From: UBA5336 sp038522375
GTDB taxonomy: Bacteria > Pseudomonadota > Alphaproteobacteria > Caulobacterales > Hyphomonadaceae
Length of the DNA: 46,560 bases
Assembly (NCBI GenBank): GCA_038522375.1
Contig: JBCBKE010000010.1
Location: 1-46,560 of the forward strand
Direction: 5' to 3'
Shown here: positions 1 to 8,179 of the stretch, one piece after another
Position numbering within the stretch: position 1 is the first letter of the stretch
Layout: each line of letters opens with the position of its first letter
Program-made: the position numbers and the translations under genes
The notes under the pieces: model-generated
Told to the model about the DNA's origin: nothing
The model's input: only the letters and a program-made list of their open reading frames with translations
Database searches by the model: none

Positions 1-63
1 CTTCTGCGATGGGTCGCAGAAGCCAATGCCCGGGCAGCCCTGCGCCATCGGCGCGCCCGCGGC

Positions 64-552
64 TTGCGTCCGCCCCCGCCGGGTATCGGCGCGCTCGCAG
101 CGAAACTGGCGCGGGCCGCATTGCCCGACAAGGGGTCTGCGCTCGAAACCCTGAAATCGCGTTGGGCGGACGCTGTCGGAGCGAAGATCGCCAAATACGC
201 CGCACCGTCAAAGATTTCGACGTCCAGGACCGGCCGCATCCTGGTCCTGCGGGTCATTCCGGCGGCCGCTCCGCTCGTCCAGCATCAGCAGGGGCAAATT
301 CTGGAGAGGATTGCCTTGGTCGGCGCTGGACATTTCGACGGTCTGCGGCTGATCCAGGGCCCTCTGACCGATGATCCGGTTCCCCCCGCAAGGACAAAGC
401 GATCGCTCAGCCCCGCGGAACTCAGTTGGCTCAGCGATAGCGTGAAGGAAATCGACAGTCCGGCATTGCGCGCGGCAACTATTTCCCTCGGCAAGGCTGT
501 GCTATCGGCAAACGAACCCGAACCACAATTGGTGCGCCGCGTCATTCGCTAG
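64..552 (+). CDS. dciA: DUF721 / DciA-family protein
   Basis: DciA proteins interact with or help load the replicative DNA helicase in bacteria that lack DnaC. The protein seen here (about 162 aa) has the DUF721 pattern: a tryptophan-containing 'W-ADAVG-KIAKYAAP' stretch, then a beta-rich 'ILVLRV' segment and an 'LVQHQQ-ILERI' helix. The start is uncertain. The TTG at 64 is the only usual start codon before the domain apart from CTG codons, and the frame stays open to base 1, so the true start may lie upstream or outside the window. The order DUF721, DsbA-like, smc is common in alphaproteobacteria and supports the call. The family is clear; the function is inferred from the family. Confidence 0.8.
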   Translation: MRPPPPGIGALAAKLARAALPDKGSALETLKSRWADAVGAKIAKYAAPSKISTSRTGRILVLRVIPAAAPLVQHQQGQILERIALVGAGHFDGLRLIQGPLTDDPVPPARTKRSLSPAELSWLSDSVKEIDSPALRAATISLGKAVLSANEPEPQLVRRVIR

Positions 553-601
553 GTGTTAACCAAATGGAAATCGCTGGGCCGCAGTTTGTTAAGGAAGCAC
601 C

Positions 602-1351
602 ATGTCCCTGTTAACTCTTCCCCGTCGCGTCGTTATCGCTTCTCTGGCTGCAACAGCTCTTGCTGCATGCGGCAGTGCGAACGGTGACAATACCCCAGCC
701 TCGAGCGGTTCGGCCCTGAACGAGATGGTGTTGGGCGATCCGAATGCGCCGGTCACACTGGTCGAATACGCGTCGGTCACGTGTGGCGCTTGTTACCAGT
801 TCCACATGGATGTCATGCCAACCATCAAGCAGCGGTTTATCGAGCCCGGACACGTGAAATTCGCGTTCCGGGAATTTCCGACGCCACCAGTCAACGTGGC
901 TGTTGCCGGTTTTGCCATCGCGCGCTGTGCTGGCCCTGACAAGTATTTCGACGTGCTTGATGATCTCTTCGAGTCCCAGCCAGGTATTATTCAGGCCGCC
1001 CGGCAGGGTGCAGTGCTCCCGGCGCTTGAAGCGGTGGCCGCTCGCCATGGCATCGTCGGCGAAGAGGCGTTCGATACCTGTATCAATGACCGTGAGATCC
1101 GCCAGGCCATTGCTGATGTGGTGCTCACGGGCGAGGAATTCGGCGTGACCGTCACGCCAACCCTGATCCTGCAGGGCGAGCGGCTCGAAAACTCGATGCG
1201 CTCGCGGACGCCTGAAGGGCTGTCCATGCTGATCGAAGCCGAGCTTGCAGCCGTTGGTGTCACGCTGGATGCGCCCGGCGCTGACACAAGCATTGAAGAC
1301 GGGGCCGTGGTCGAGGACGCGGCCGAGCCCGCAACTGCCGAAAACAACTGA
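602..1351 (+). CDS. DsbA-family thioredoxin-fold lipoprotein
   Basis: Predicted periplasmic thiol-disulfide oxidoreductase anchored as a lipoprotein. The N-terminus has a basic and hydrophobic signal ending in a lipobox (LAAC, lipidated Cys23). The thioredoxin domain starts near residue 45 and carries the redox motif CGAC at residues 61-64, followed by the DsbA-type helical insertion. A cis-proline motif (VTPT) lies near residue 180. The C-terminal 30 residues are acidic and low in complexity. An AAGGAAG ribosome site sits just before the ATG. The gene follows dciA by 49 nt and precedes smc by 14 nt, so the three are probably co-transcribed. A role in disulfide formation in exported proteins is inferred from the family; the partner oxidase is not in the window. 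Confidence 0.88.
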   Translation: MSLLTLPRRVVIASLAATALAACGSANGDNTPASSGSALNEMVLGDPNAPVTLVEYASVTCGACYQFHMDVMPTIKQRFIEPGHVKFAFREFPTPPVNVAVAGFAIARCAGPDKYFDVLDDLFESQPGIIQAARQGAVLPALEAVAARHGIVGEEAFDTCINDREIRQAIADVVLTGEEFGVTVTPTLILQGERLENSMRSRTPEGLSMLIEAELAAVGVTLDAPGADTSIEDGAVVEDAAEPATAENN

Positions 1352-1365
1352 TCCATGGAGCCGGT

Positions 1366-4300
1366 ATGCACATAACCCAACTGCGCATTGCTGGCTTCAA
1401 ATCCTTTGTTGACCCCCAAGACCTGCAGATTGAGCCGGGACTAACCGGCATTGTCGGCCCAAACGGCTGTGGCAAGTCCAATCTTCTCGAAGCGCTACGA
1501 TGGGCGATGGGGGCATCGTCAGCTCGTGCCATGCGCGGCGGTGAGATGGACGACCTCATCTTTTCCGGTGCTGAAGGGCGGCCGGCGCGGGAAACCGCTG
1601 AAGTGACCCTCGTGCTGGATAATTCGAAACGCCTTGCGCCACCCGAGTTCAATAGCGCCGATACACTTGAAATCCTCCGAAAGCTCAGGCGCGGGGCTGG
1701 CTCGTCGTACAAGCTCAACGGCCGAACCGTTCGCGGCAAGGATATTCAGCTCTTGTTCGCGGATGCGTCGACCGGGGCTAACTCCCCTGCGCTGGTTCGC
1801 CAGGGACAGATTTCCGAGCTCATCGCATCCAAGCCCCAGAACCGCCGCCGCATCCTGGAAGAAGCGGCCGGCATTTCGGGATTGAACACCCGCCGCCATG
1901 AAGCAGAGCTCAAACTGCGTGGCGCCGAAACCAATCTCGAACGCTTGACTGAAGTCTCTGCCGAGGTGGGGCGGCAACTCGAAAGCTTGAAGCGTCAGGC
2001 CCGCAAGGCGAAAAAGTACGCCGCTTTATCGGACGAGATAGCCGCGCTCGATGCCTTTGTGGCGCACCTGAAATGGCAAGTGGCCACATCGGAAGAGCGT
2101 GCCGCTCGTGAGGCGTTGGATAGGGCCAAAACCGAGGTTGAGGCCACGACGCGGGCGGCTGCTGTGGCGGAGACCGGGCGTTTGACTGCGGGCGACGGCC
2201 TTGAGCCATTGCGAAAGTCGCTGGGCGTTGCCGGCGCGAAGCTTGGCCAGGCGCGGGTTGATCTCGCCAAGTTCGAAACCGAGCGGGACTCGGCCCAGGA
2301 CGCTGTAAACAGGCTCCAGCGCGAGTTGGCCGGGCTCGGCGAAGACCTGGAGCGCGAAGCTGCTGCCCGGGCGGAGGCAGAGGACGCCGCCGCCCGTTCG
2401 AAAGACGAACTCAGCGCCCTGCCGACCGAGGATCCGACCAGGGCTGAAGCCCAGGAAGCGGCTGCGCGTGAAACGCTCTCAGAGGCGCAACGCCGGCTTC
2501 AGCAAGCTCAGCAGGGTGTCGATACCGCCCAAACGCAACTTGCCGAAGCGCGGGCCCGACAGGAAGCGGCCCAAACCGGGGTCAAGGCAGCGGAGCGGCG
2601 TCGCGACCAGCTCGCTGGCCAGGTTCGGCAATACGGCGATGACTTGCGCGCCCTACCGGCGCCTCAAATGCTGGCCGAAACCCTGTCGGTCGCCCAGTCC
2701 CGTGAGGCCGATGCGACCGAGGCTGCCAGGCGGGCCGAGGCCGCCGTCGATGCTGCAGAAGCGGTATTGGCCGATGCGCGCGAGGTGGAAACCGCCAGCG
2801 AGCCTGCAAAGCTGGATGCCGAACAGGCCTTGCGGACTCTCGAGGCCGAAATAGCCGGCTTGAAGCGGCTTCTGCGCAAGGTGGAGGGGCCAAAAGCGCC
2901 GCCCGTTGTTGAGCGCATGCGCACCGCCGCGGGGTTTGAAAAGGCAGTTGCCGCAGCCCTGGGCGATGATCTGCAGGCGCCCACCGACAGGAGCGCTGCG
3001 CTCTACTGGGGCGGCGCACGGGCTGCTGACCAACCGCTTCCGAAAGGTGTGCGCCCCTTGAGCGACGTGGTCGAAGCGCCCGCCGAACTTGCCACCAGGC
3101 TCTCGCAATGTGGGGTCGTGTCCCGGCAGGAGGGCGCTGCCTTCGTCTCTTTGCTGGCGCCAGGCCAGCGTCTTGTTTCGCCCGAAGGCCACCTTTGGCG
3201 GTGGGATGGCTTTACGCGGACCCCTGATGCGCCCGTCAGTGCTGCCGAGCGATTGCAACAGCAGGCGCGGCTGGAAGCTGCAGAAGCTGAACTGCCGACG
3301 ATCATGGACGCGGCGAATGAGGCTCGCCAGAGGTACGCTGAGGCGCGGCAGGCCCGTGCTGACGCCGAAGCCGCCCTGAAATCGAAGCGGTCAGCCGTTC
3401 ACCCACTAAATCAGGCCATCACCGATGCCCGCCGGTCGACGGCGGCGGCCGAGCAGGCGATGGAACGGGCGAGCCTCAAGCGTGAAACCGCCAGCGCAAA
3501 CCTTGCCCGGGCCGAGTCCGAGTCGAAGGTCGCAGAGCAGGCCCTGGCCGATGCGATGCCAACCGGCAGCGCCGTAGACCTGGGCGGTCTGGAAGGCGGT
3601 CTCGCCATAGCGCGGGAAACGCTTACGGAGGCGCGGTCCTTCGAGACCGAGTCCCGCGGCCGCCTGACTGACCTGACACGCAACCGCGAGCAGGCCGAGA
3701 AACGTCGAGCCGGTCTCGAGCGCGATGTCGCAACCTGGGTCGAGCGGAGAGCATCCGCCGATGGCCGCATAGCCAAGCTGACGGAACGGCGCCGCGGGGC
3801 ACTGCAGGAGTTGGAAGCCGCAAAAGTGCGGCCTGAGGCCCTGGCCGGCCAGATTGCAGGCTTGCAGTCTCGCCTTTTCCGGCTAGAGCAGGAGCGTAAG
3901 ACAGCCGCCGACGCCCTGGCGGAAAAGGAGCTTGCCCAGCGCGACGCAGACACACGCGCCCGTGAAACCGCGACTGCCGCCGCCACGGCCCGCGAAGCAT
4001 TGGCAGGGGCAAAAGTGAAGCTCGAAACGGCGGAAGCGCGGCTCCAAGACTTGACCGAACAGGCGCGCGAAACCTTCCAGCGAACGCCCCAAGGCCTCCT
4101 GGCGCTTGCCCAGGCCGGGCTGAGCGAGGATGAACTCACGACCCTTGATCAAAGGGAGGCCGAGCAACGCTCCGTCTTGCTCCGGCGTGATCGCGACAGT
4201 CTCGGCGGCGTCAACATGGATGCCGAGAAGGATGCCGAAGAGCTCGCCGAACGCCTCGGCTCCCAGGCAAGCGAGAAGGAAGACCTGTCCGCGGCGATCG

Positions 4301-4827
4301 CAAAGCTCCGCGAAGGGGTCGATAAACTCAATGCCGAAGGTCGCGACCGCCTGATCGCCGCATTCGATACGGTCAATGAGCACTTCAAGGCGCTGTTTAC
4401 CGCGCTGTTCCAGGGCGGGCAGGCGGAGCTGAAGCTTGTTGACGCTGACGACCCCCTTGCCGCCGGCCTGGAAATCATGGCGCAACCGCCAGGCAAACGC
4501 CTTGGTACGCTCAACCTCATGTCCGGTGGCGAACAGGCGCTCACCGCTGCGGCGCTGATCTTCGCGGTCTTCCTGTCCCGGCCCGCTCCCATCTGCGTGC
4601 TCGACGAGGTGGATGCCCCCCTGGACGATGCGAATGTTGACCGGTTCTGCCGCATGCTCGATGAAATGCGCTCGCGGACCGATACGCGATTCGTCATCAT
4701 CACGCATAATCCTGTCACAATGAGCCGGATGGATCGCCTGTTCGGCGTCACCATGCGGGAGAAGGGCGTGTCGAAATTGGTGTCCGTCGACCTCGGTGCG
4801 GCCGAAGATCTGGTTGCGGCAGAATAG
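1366..4827 (+). CDS. smc: Chromosome segregation ATPase SMC
   Basis: Full-length SMC protein (1153 aa), the ATPase of the bacterial condensin that compacts and segregates the nucleoid. Walker A is GPNGCGKSN at residues 31-39. Two long Ala/Glu/Arg-rich coiled coils flank a hinge around residues 510-640 (GFEKAVAAALGDD starts at 523). The ABC signature LMSGGEQ lies near 1050-1056, and Walker B (ICVLDEVDAPLDD) starts at 1076. A D-loop and a late His-loop region (VIITHNP) follow. The hinge is of the short form typical of alphaproteobacterial SMCs. The partner genes scpA and scpB are not in the window. The stop lies 6 nt before atpI, so read-through into the ATP synthase operon is possible. Confidence 0.98.
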   Translation: MHITQLRIAGFKSFVDPQDLQIEPGLTGIVGPNGCGKSNLLEALRWAMGASSARAMRGGEMDDLIFSGAEGRPARETAEVTLVLDNSKRLAPPEFNSADTLEILRKLRRGAGSSYKLNGRTVRGKDIQLLFADASTGANSPALVRQGQISELIASKPQNRRRILEEAAGISGLNTRRHEAELKLRGAETNLERLTEVSAEVGRQLESLKRQARKAKKYAALSDEIAALDAFVAHLKWQVATSEERAAREALDRAKTEVEATTRAAAVAETGRLTAGDGLEPLRKSLGVAGAKLGQARVDLAKFETERDSAQDAVNRLQRELAGLGEDLEREAAARAEAEDAAARSKDELSALPTEDPTRAEAQEAAARETLSEAQRRLQQAQQGVDTAQTQLAEARARQEAAQTGVKAAERRRDQLAGQVRQYGDDLRALPAPQMLAETLSVAQSREADATEAARRAEAAVDAAEAVLADAREVETASEPAKLDAEQALRTLEAEIAGLKRLLRKVEGPKAPPVVERMRTAAGFEKAVAAALGDDLQAPTDRSAALYWGGARAADQPLPKGVRPLSDVVEAPAELATRLSQCGVVSRQEGAAFVSLLAPGQRLVSPEGHLWRWDGFTRTPDAPVSAAERLQQQARLEAAEAELPTIMDAANEARQRYAEARQARADAEAALKSKRSAVHPLNQAITDARRSTAAAEQAMERASLKRETASANLARAESESKVAEQALADAMPTGSAVDLGGLEGGLAIARETLTEARSFETESRGRLTDLTRNREQAEKRRAGLERDVATWVERRASADGRIAKLTERRRGALQELEAAKVRPEALAGQIAGLQSRLFRLEQERKTAADALAEKELAQRDADTRARETATAAATAREALAGAKVKLETAEARLQDLTEQARETFQRTPQGLLALAQAGLSEDELTTLDQREAEQRSVLLRRDRDSLGGVNMDAEKDAEELAERLGSQASEKEDLSAAIAKLREGVDKLNAEGRDRLIAAFDTVNEHFKALFTALFQGGQAELKLVDADDPLAAGLEIMAQPPGKRLGTLNLMSGGEQALTAAALIFAVFLSRPAPICVLDEVDAPLDDANVDRFCRMLDEMRSRTDTRFVIITHNPVTMSRMDRLFGVTMREKGVSKLVSVDLGAAEDLVAAE

Positions 4828-4833
4828 CGCGCT

Positions 4834-5154
4834 ATGACCGATCCCGAGGACCTCGAAAAGCGGATCGAAGCGGCCAAACAGGCTCAAAAGCCGGTGGAAC
4901 CGGCCGAGAGCGCCACGGGTACTGCCTCCAATGCTGCGGCGGCGCTTGGCCATAGCGCCGGATTGGTCGTGGCCATGGCTGTTGGCGGGGTGATCGGCTA
5001 TTTCATTGACACGGTGGCGGGAAGTGCGCCATTCGCCCTCTTGATCTTTCTGGTGTTTGGCGCGATTGCCGGGCTTCTCAACATCATCCGGGCCGGTCAG
5101 CAGATGACTGAAAGGGCGCGGGAGCAACAGGGCGCTGACAAGGCGACCGATTAG
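4834..5154 (+). CDS. atpI: ATP synthase assembly protein AtpI/AtpZ family
   Basis: Small membrane protein (106 aa) that heads the F0 operon. The N-terminal 45 residues are charged and Ala-rich. Two hydrophobic segments follow at about residues 42-62 and 66-88: a Gly-rich GGVIGYFIDT hairpin and an FALLIFLVFGAIAG helix. The tail is basic and then acidic. This layout matches the AtpI/AtpZ subunits found before atpB, which assist c-ring assembly or Mg/Ca transport. Position in the operon is the strongest support. The ATG is 6 nt after the smc stop, and atpB starts 17 nt after this gene. Confidence 0.88.
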   Translation: MTDPEDLEKRIEAAKQAQKPVEPAESATGTASNAAAALGHSAGLVVAMAVGGVIGYFIDTVAGSAPFALLIFLVFGAIAGLLNIIRAGQQMTERAREQQGADKATD

Positions 5155-5171
5155 ACCAAGCGGGTTGGCAC

Positions 5172-5951
5172 ATGGCGATTTTCCAGATGGCAGAAGGCGG
5201 CGGTATCGACCCGATTTCCCAGTTCAACATTTATCGTCGAACAGAGAACTGGGCGATTGGCGGATGGAATGTGGACATTACCAATGCCACGCTCTTCATG
5301 TTCCTCGCCGCGGCTGTGATTATCGGGTTTTTCTGGATGTCTTCCAATCGCGGCGCCCTGGTACCGGATCGGCTACAATCGGCTGGCGAGATGAGCTACG
5401 AGTTCATCGCTAACATGATCCGCTCCACCGCCGGCGAAGAGGGGCTGAAATACTTCCCCTTCGTGTTCACGGTCTTCTTCTTCATCCTGGCGTCGAACTA
5501 TATCGGCATGATCCCCTACGCGCACACAACGACCAGCCACATCGTGGTGACGGGTGTGTTGGGCATTGCGGTCTTTCTTTTGGTGACCTTCATCGGCTTC
5601 TGGAAGAACGGTCTTGGCTTTCTGAAACTGTTTGCGCCGTCGGGCGTGCCGTGGCCGATCTATATCCTGTTGGTGCCGATCGAGGTGATTTCCTATCTTT
5701 CGCGCCCGCTGACCCTGGCGTTCCGTCTGTTTGCCAACATGCTGGCCGGACACATCATGCTGAAGCTGATCGTCGGCTTTGCGACGATGATGGCTGGCGC
5801 GGGCCTGGTCGGCCTGTTGGGCACGGCGTTTACCATGGTGATTGCCGTGGCGATTACAGCGCTGGAAATGTTGGTGTCTGGCTTGCAGGCCTATGTGTTC
5901 GCTATTCTCACATGCGTCTATCTCTCTGACGCACTTCATCCATCTCACTAA
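5172..5951 (+). CDS. atpB: F0F1 ATP synthase subunit a
   Basis: Subunit a forms the proton half-channels against the c-ring in the inner membrane. The 259-aa protein has five to six hydrophobic segments. It carries the family motif LTLAFRLFANMLAGH, whose Arg185 corresponds to the essential proton-channel arginine, and the C-terminal LEMLVSGLQAYVFAILTCVY motif. The short N-terminal part before the first helix (DPISQFNIY) is normal for alphaproteobacteria. A 117-nt gap containing a perfect hairpin separates it from atpE. Confidence 0.97.
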   Translation: MAIFQMAEGGGIDPISQFNIYRRTENWAIGGWNVDITNATLFMFLAAAVIIGFFWMSSNRGALVPDRLQSAGEMSYEFIANMIRSTAGEEGLKYFPFVFTVFFFILASNYIGMIPYAHTTTSHIVVTGVLGIAVFLLVTFIGFWKNGLGFLKLFAPSGVPWPIYILLVPIEVISYLSRPLTLAFRLFANMLAGHIMLKLIVGFATMMAGAGLVGLLGTAFTMVIAVAITALEMLVSGLQAYVFAILTCVYLSDALHPSH

Positions 5952-5961
5952 CCGGCCCTCG

Positions 5962-5986
5962 GCCTGCGGCGATAAGGGCCGCAGGC
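5962..5986 (+). other. Intercistronic hairpin between atpB and atpE
   Basis: A perfect 9-bp GC-rich stem (GCCTGCGGC paired with GCCGCAGGC) with a 7-nt loop. It begins 10 nt after the atpB stop. No T-run follows, so it does not look like a simple terminator. Position suggests a role in mRNA stability or processing that favours the c-subunit cistron; this is inference. Confidence 0.55.
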
Positions 5987-6068
5987 AGCGCTTGACCCAC
6001 TGCGGCGAACGCGCTTCGAGACACCAGTCTGAACTCTTAGAAAGCTTCCCAAACAGGAGATCGATCCC

Positions 6069-6305
6069 ATGGAAGGTGATATCGCACTTGGCATGAAATA
6101 CATCGGCGCCGGCCTCGCAACCATCGGCGCGATCGGCGCGGCGATCGGCGTAGGCAACATCTTCGGCAGCTTCCTGGACGGCGCGCTGCGCAATCCGTCG
6201 GCAGCCGCCGCCCAGACCGGCAACCTGTTCGTCGGCGCGGCCCTGGCCGAAGCCCTCGGCCTGTTCTCCATCGTGCTGGGCTTCGTCATTCTGTTTGCGG
6301 CCTAG
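6069..6305 (+). CDS. atpE: F0F1 ATP synthase subunit c
   Basis: The 78-aa c-ring proteolipid is made of two transmembrane helices joined by the polar RNP loop (residues 41-43). The first helix is Gly/Ala-rich (IGAAIGVGNIFG). The second carries the ion-binding carboxylate Glu61 in ALAEALGLFS. No Na+-type ligand set is obvious, so H+ coupling is assumed. An AGGAG ribosome site stands before the ATG. Hairpins lie on both sides of the gene, which fits the need for several c copies per complex. Confidence 0.98.
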   Translation: MEGDIALGMKYIGAGLATIGAIGAAIGVGNIFGSFLDGALRNPSAAAAQTGNLFVGAALAEALGLFSIVLGFVILFAA

Positions 6306-6323
6306 TGCACACTGTCAAAGCAG

Positions 6324-6346
6324 GCCCGGCGCAAGCGCGTTCGGGC
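6324..6346 (+). other. Hairpin downstream of atpE
   Basis: GCCCG pairs with CGGGC around an inner GCGC/GCGC pairing, 18 nt after the atpE stop. No T-run follows. It could be an RNA-processing or stabilising element, or a weak attenuator before the b' gene. Confidence 0.4.
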
Positions 6347-6370
6347 TAGCCTTGAATTTGGAGACCGGTG

Positions 6371-6913
6371 ATGATTCTGGCTATGCTTGCTGAGACGGCT
6401 GGTGATGCGGCGGAAAAGAGCGGTGCCTTTCCGCCGTTTGATCCGTGGCATTGGCCGTCTCAGGCCTTCTGGCTGATTCTCACCTTTGGTGTCCTGTACA
6501 CCGTCCTGTCCCGGTCAATCCTGCCGAAGTTCGCGACCACCATTGAGCGGCGTGGCAATCAGATCGCCAACGATCTCGACGAAGCGGCCAAATTGAACGA
6601 GCAGGTCAAGGAAGCCAACCAGGCGCTCGAGGTCGAGTTGGCAACAGCCCGATCCAAGGCACGCGCGACGGCGGCGGAAGCGCAAGCCGACATGGAGGCC
6701 GAGATCGCAGCCGAAACCGCCAAGGTTGAAGCCAACCTTGACAAGCAAATGGCCAACGCAAGTGAACAGATCGACGCGACCCGTGAAAAGGCGATGTCGA
6801 ACGTGCAGGAAATCGCCGCCGAAACCGCCAAGGCAATGGCTTCGCGGCTGGGTGTAACGCTCGACGGCGACAAGACCATGTCGGCCGTCAAGGCAGCGTT
6901 GGCGAGACGGTAG
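6371..6913 (+). CDS. atpF': F0F1 ATP synthase subunit b' (second b-type stalk subunit)
   Basis: Peripheral stalk subunit, about 180 aa. One membrane helix (about residues 30-48, around SQAFWLILTFGVLYTVLSR) is followed by a long charged Ala/Glu/Lys coiled coil. The N-terminal region before the helix, with PPFDPWHWPSQ, is typical of b' rather than b. I chose the ATG at 6371 because GGAGA lies 6 nt upstream; a GTG at 6368 is also in frame but sits too close. Having both b' and b is usual in alphaproteobacteria, which use a heterodimeric stalk. Confidence 0.93.
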   Translation: MILAMLAETAGDAAEKSGAFPPFDPWHWPSQAFWLILTFGVLYTVLSRSILPKFATTIERRGNQIANDLDEAAKLNEQVKEANQALEVELATARSKARATAAEAQADMEAEIAAETAKVEANLDKQMANASEQIDATREKAMSNVQEIAAETAKAMASRLGVTLDGDKTMSAVKAALARR

Positions 6914-6924
6914 GGAAGAGCATC

Positions 6925-7479
6925 ATGATCCATCGCACCCTGGTCGCTGTTTCTGCAGCGCTTGTTGTCTCTCCTGGCGCTGTTGCGGCTACCGGACTTG
7001 AAACCTTTGCAGACCCAGTCAAAGGCCTCGCTCTTCTCGCGCTCATTATATTTTTCGCAATTTGCTGGCGCGCTGGCGCGTTCAGGTTGATCGGCAGCGC
7101 GCTGGATAATCGCGGCAAGACGATCGAAACCCAGATCGAGGAAGCGAAAACCCTTCGAGAAGAAGCGGCGAAGATGCTGGCTGATGCTGAACGCCAGCAG
7201 AAAGCAGCCCAGGATGATGCGAAATCCATCGTTGAACAGGCGAAGGCCGATGCGAAAGCGATGATGGAAAGCGCGCGTGAGGATCTGAAACAGCGGTTGG
7301 CGCGGCGAGAGGCGTTGGCAGAAGCGCGGATTGCCCGCGCCGAGGAAGAGGCTACCGCAGAGGTGCGCCGGGCCGCTGCGGACGCTGCCACCCAGGCAGC
7401 CAGAGCACTTTTGGCCGGTGAAGGCTCGGAAAATCAGTTCGATGCGGCTATCGAAACCGTTGAAAAGGCGTTGAACTAG
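6925..7479 (+). CDS. atpF: F0F1 ATP synthase subunit b
   Basis: The second stalk subunit (184 aa). A hydrophobic N-terminal stretch that could be a signal sequence is followed by a membrane helix at about residues 31-48 (KGLALLALIIFFAICWRAG). A long coiled coil with repeated EAK/AEAR patterns follows, reaching the F1 head. It starts 11 nt after the b' stop and ends the F0 operon. The F1 genes (atpHAGDC) are not nearby, as is usual in this class. Confidence 0.95.
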   Translation: MIHRTLVAVSAALVVSPGAVAATGLETFADPVKGLALLALIIFFAICWRAGAFRLIGSALDNRGKTIETQIEEAKTLREEAAKMLADAERQQKAAQDDAKSIVEQAKADAKAMMESAREDLKQRLARREALAEARIARAEEEATAEVRRAAADAATQAARALLAGEGSENQFDAAIETVEKALN

Positions 7480-7661
7480 CCGCGATGCCGTCCTTGCGGG
7501 AACGCGCAATGCCCTTCGCTCCGGATAAGTGACGAAACACTCGAATTCAGCTGGCGGCAAGGAAATGTATCTGGAGGCGTTGCGCCAATACGGTGACGCA
7601 CAGGTTTACGGCGGGTCAGCGCAATCTGAAAATCGGTCAAGTCAAACGCCGATGTGGCGTC

Positions 7662-8030
7662 TCAACGTCCCTGCTCTTCGTGAAGGTGCGCCTTGTCGCG
7701 TCCAAACACCAGCTTCATCAGCCAGTCCGGAGCGAACCGTTCCACGGTCGGGTGCCGGTCCAGCACCCCTTCCATCCACCGGCGTCCCCATAGGGAATTC
7801 CGCCCCAGCAGGACGACACCGAGGATCACCACGGGCAGTCCGATCGGAATGAACGGGAAGGGCGTAATGATTGCCAGCGGGACGCCAATGATAATGAATA
7901 TCAGCCCGAGAACAGCCAATACCGGTCGCAACACCGACATGATCCCAGCACTGAGTGCGGTCATGGGAGCAACAGCGCCAGCAGGGGCGGCCGGTTCATC
8001 ACGTTCGGTCATCCTATCCATATGGTGCAT
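7662..8030 (-). CDS. Small two-helix membrane protein, PGPGW-like
   Basis: A 122-aa protein with a short N-terminal tail and two closely spaced hydrophobic helices (about residues 32-52 and 55-77) linked by a proline-rich turn (ITPFPFIPIGLP). A basic stretch follows, then a C-terminal region (HPTVERFAPDWLMK). The layout resembles small inner-membrane proteins of the PGPGW or DUF454 type, but I do not see the exact signature. The first ATG is used; in-frame ATGs at codons 4 and 7 are possible. It is transcribed toward the end of the atp operon and divergently from the acyltransferase. Function unknown. Confidence 0.6.
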   Translation of the reverse strand: MHHMDRMTERDEPAAPAGAVAPMTALSAGIMSVLRPVLAVLGLIFIIIGVPLAIITPFPFIPIGLPVVILGVVLLGRNSLWGRRWMEGVLDRHPTVERFAPDWLMKLVFGRDKAHLHEEQGR

Positions 8031-8179
8031 GAAATGGACTGCGCATCTTCTCTGCCAAGACTACCGGAACATATCCGGCGAGAAAGTGACTGCAATCGAG
8101 TGTGAACAGGGAATTGTACATACCACGTGAGAAGATAAGACTACGGACTACGCTGGTATAGCCCTCAAGAGGTTAATCA

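Noticed and set aside
3883..5127. 414-aa ORF opposite smc and atpI
   Set aside because: Shadow of the GC-rich coding strand; its composition is non-protein-like and it crosses two real genes.
7529..7852. 107-aa plus-strand ORF after atpF
   Set aside because: Overlaps the antisense membrane protein gene, has no recognisable domain and no good start.
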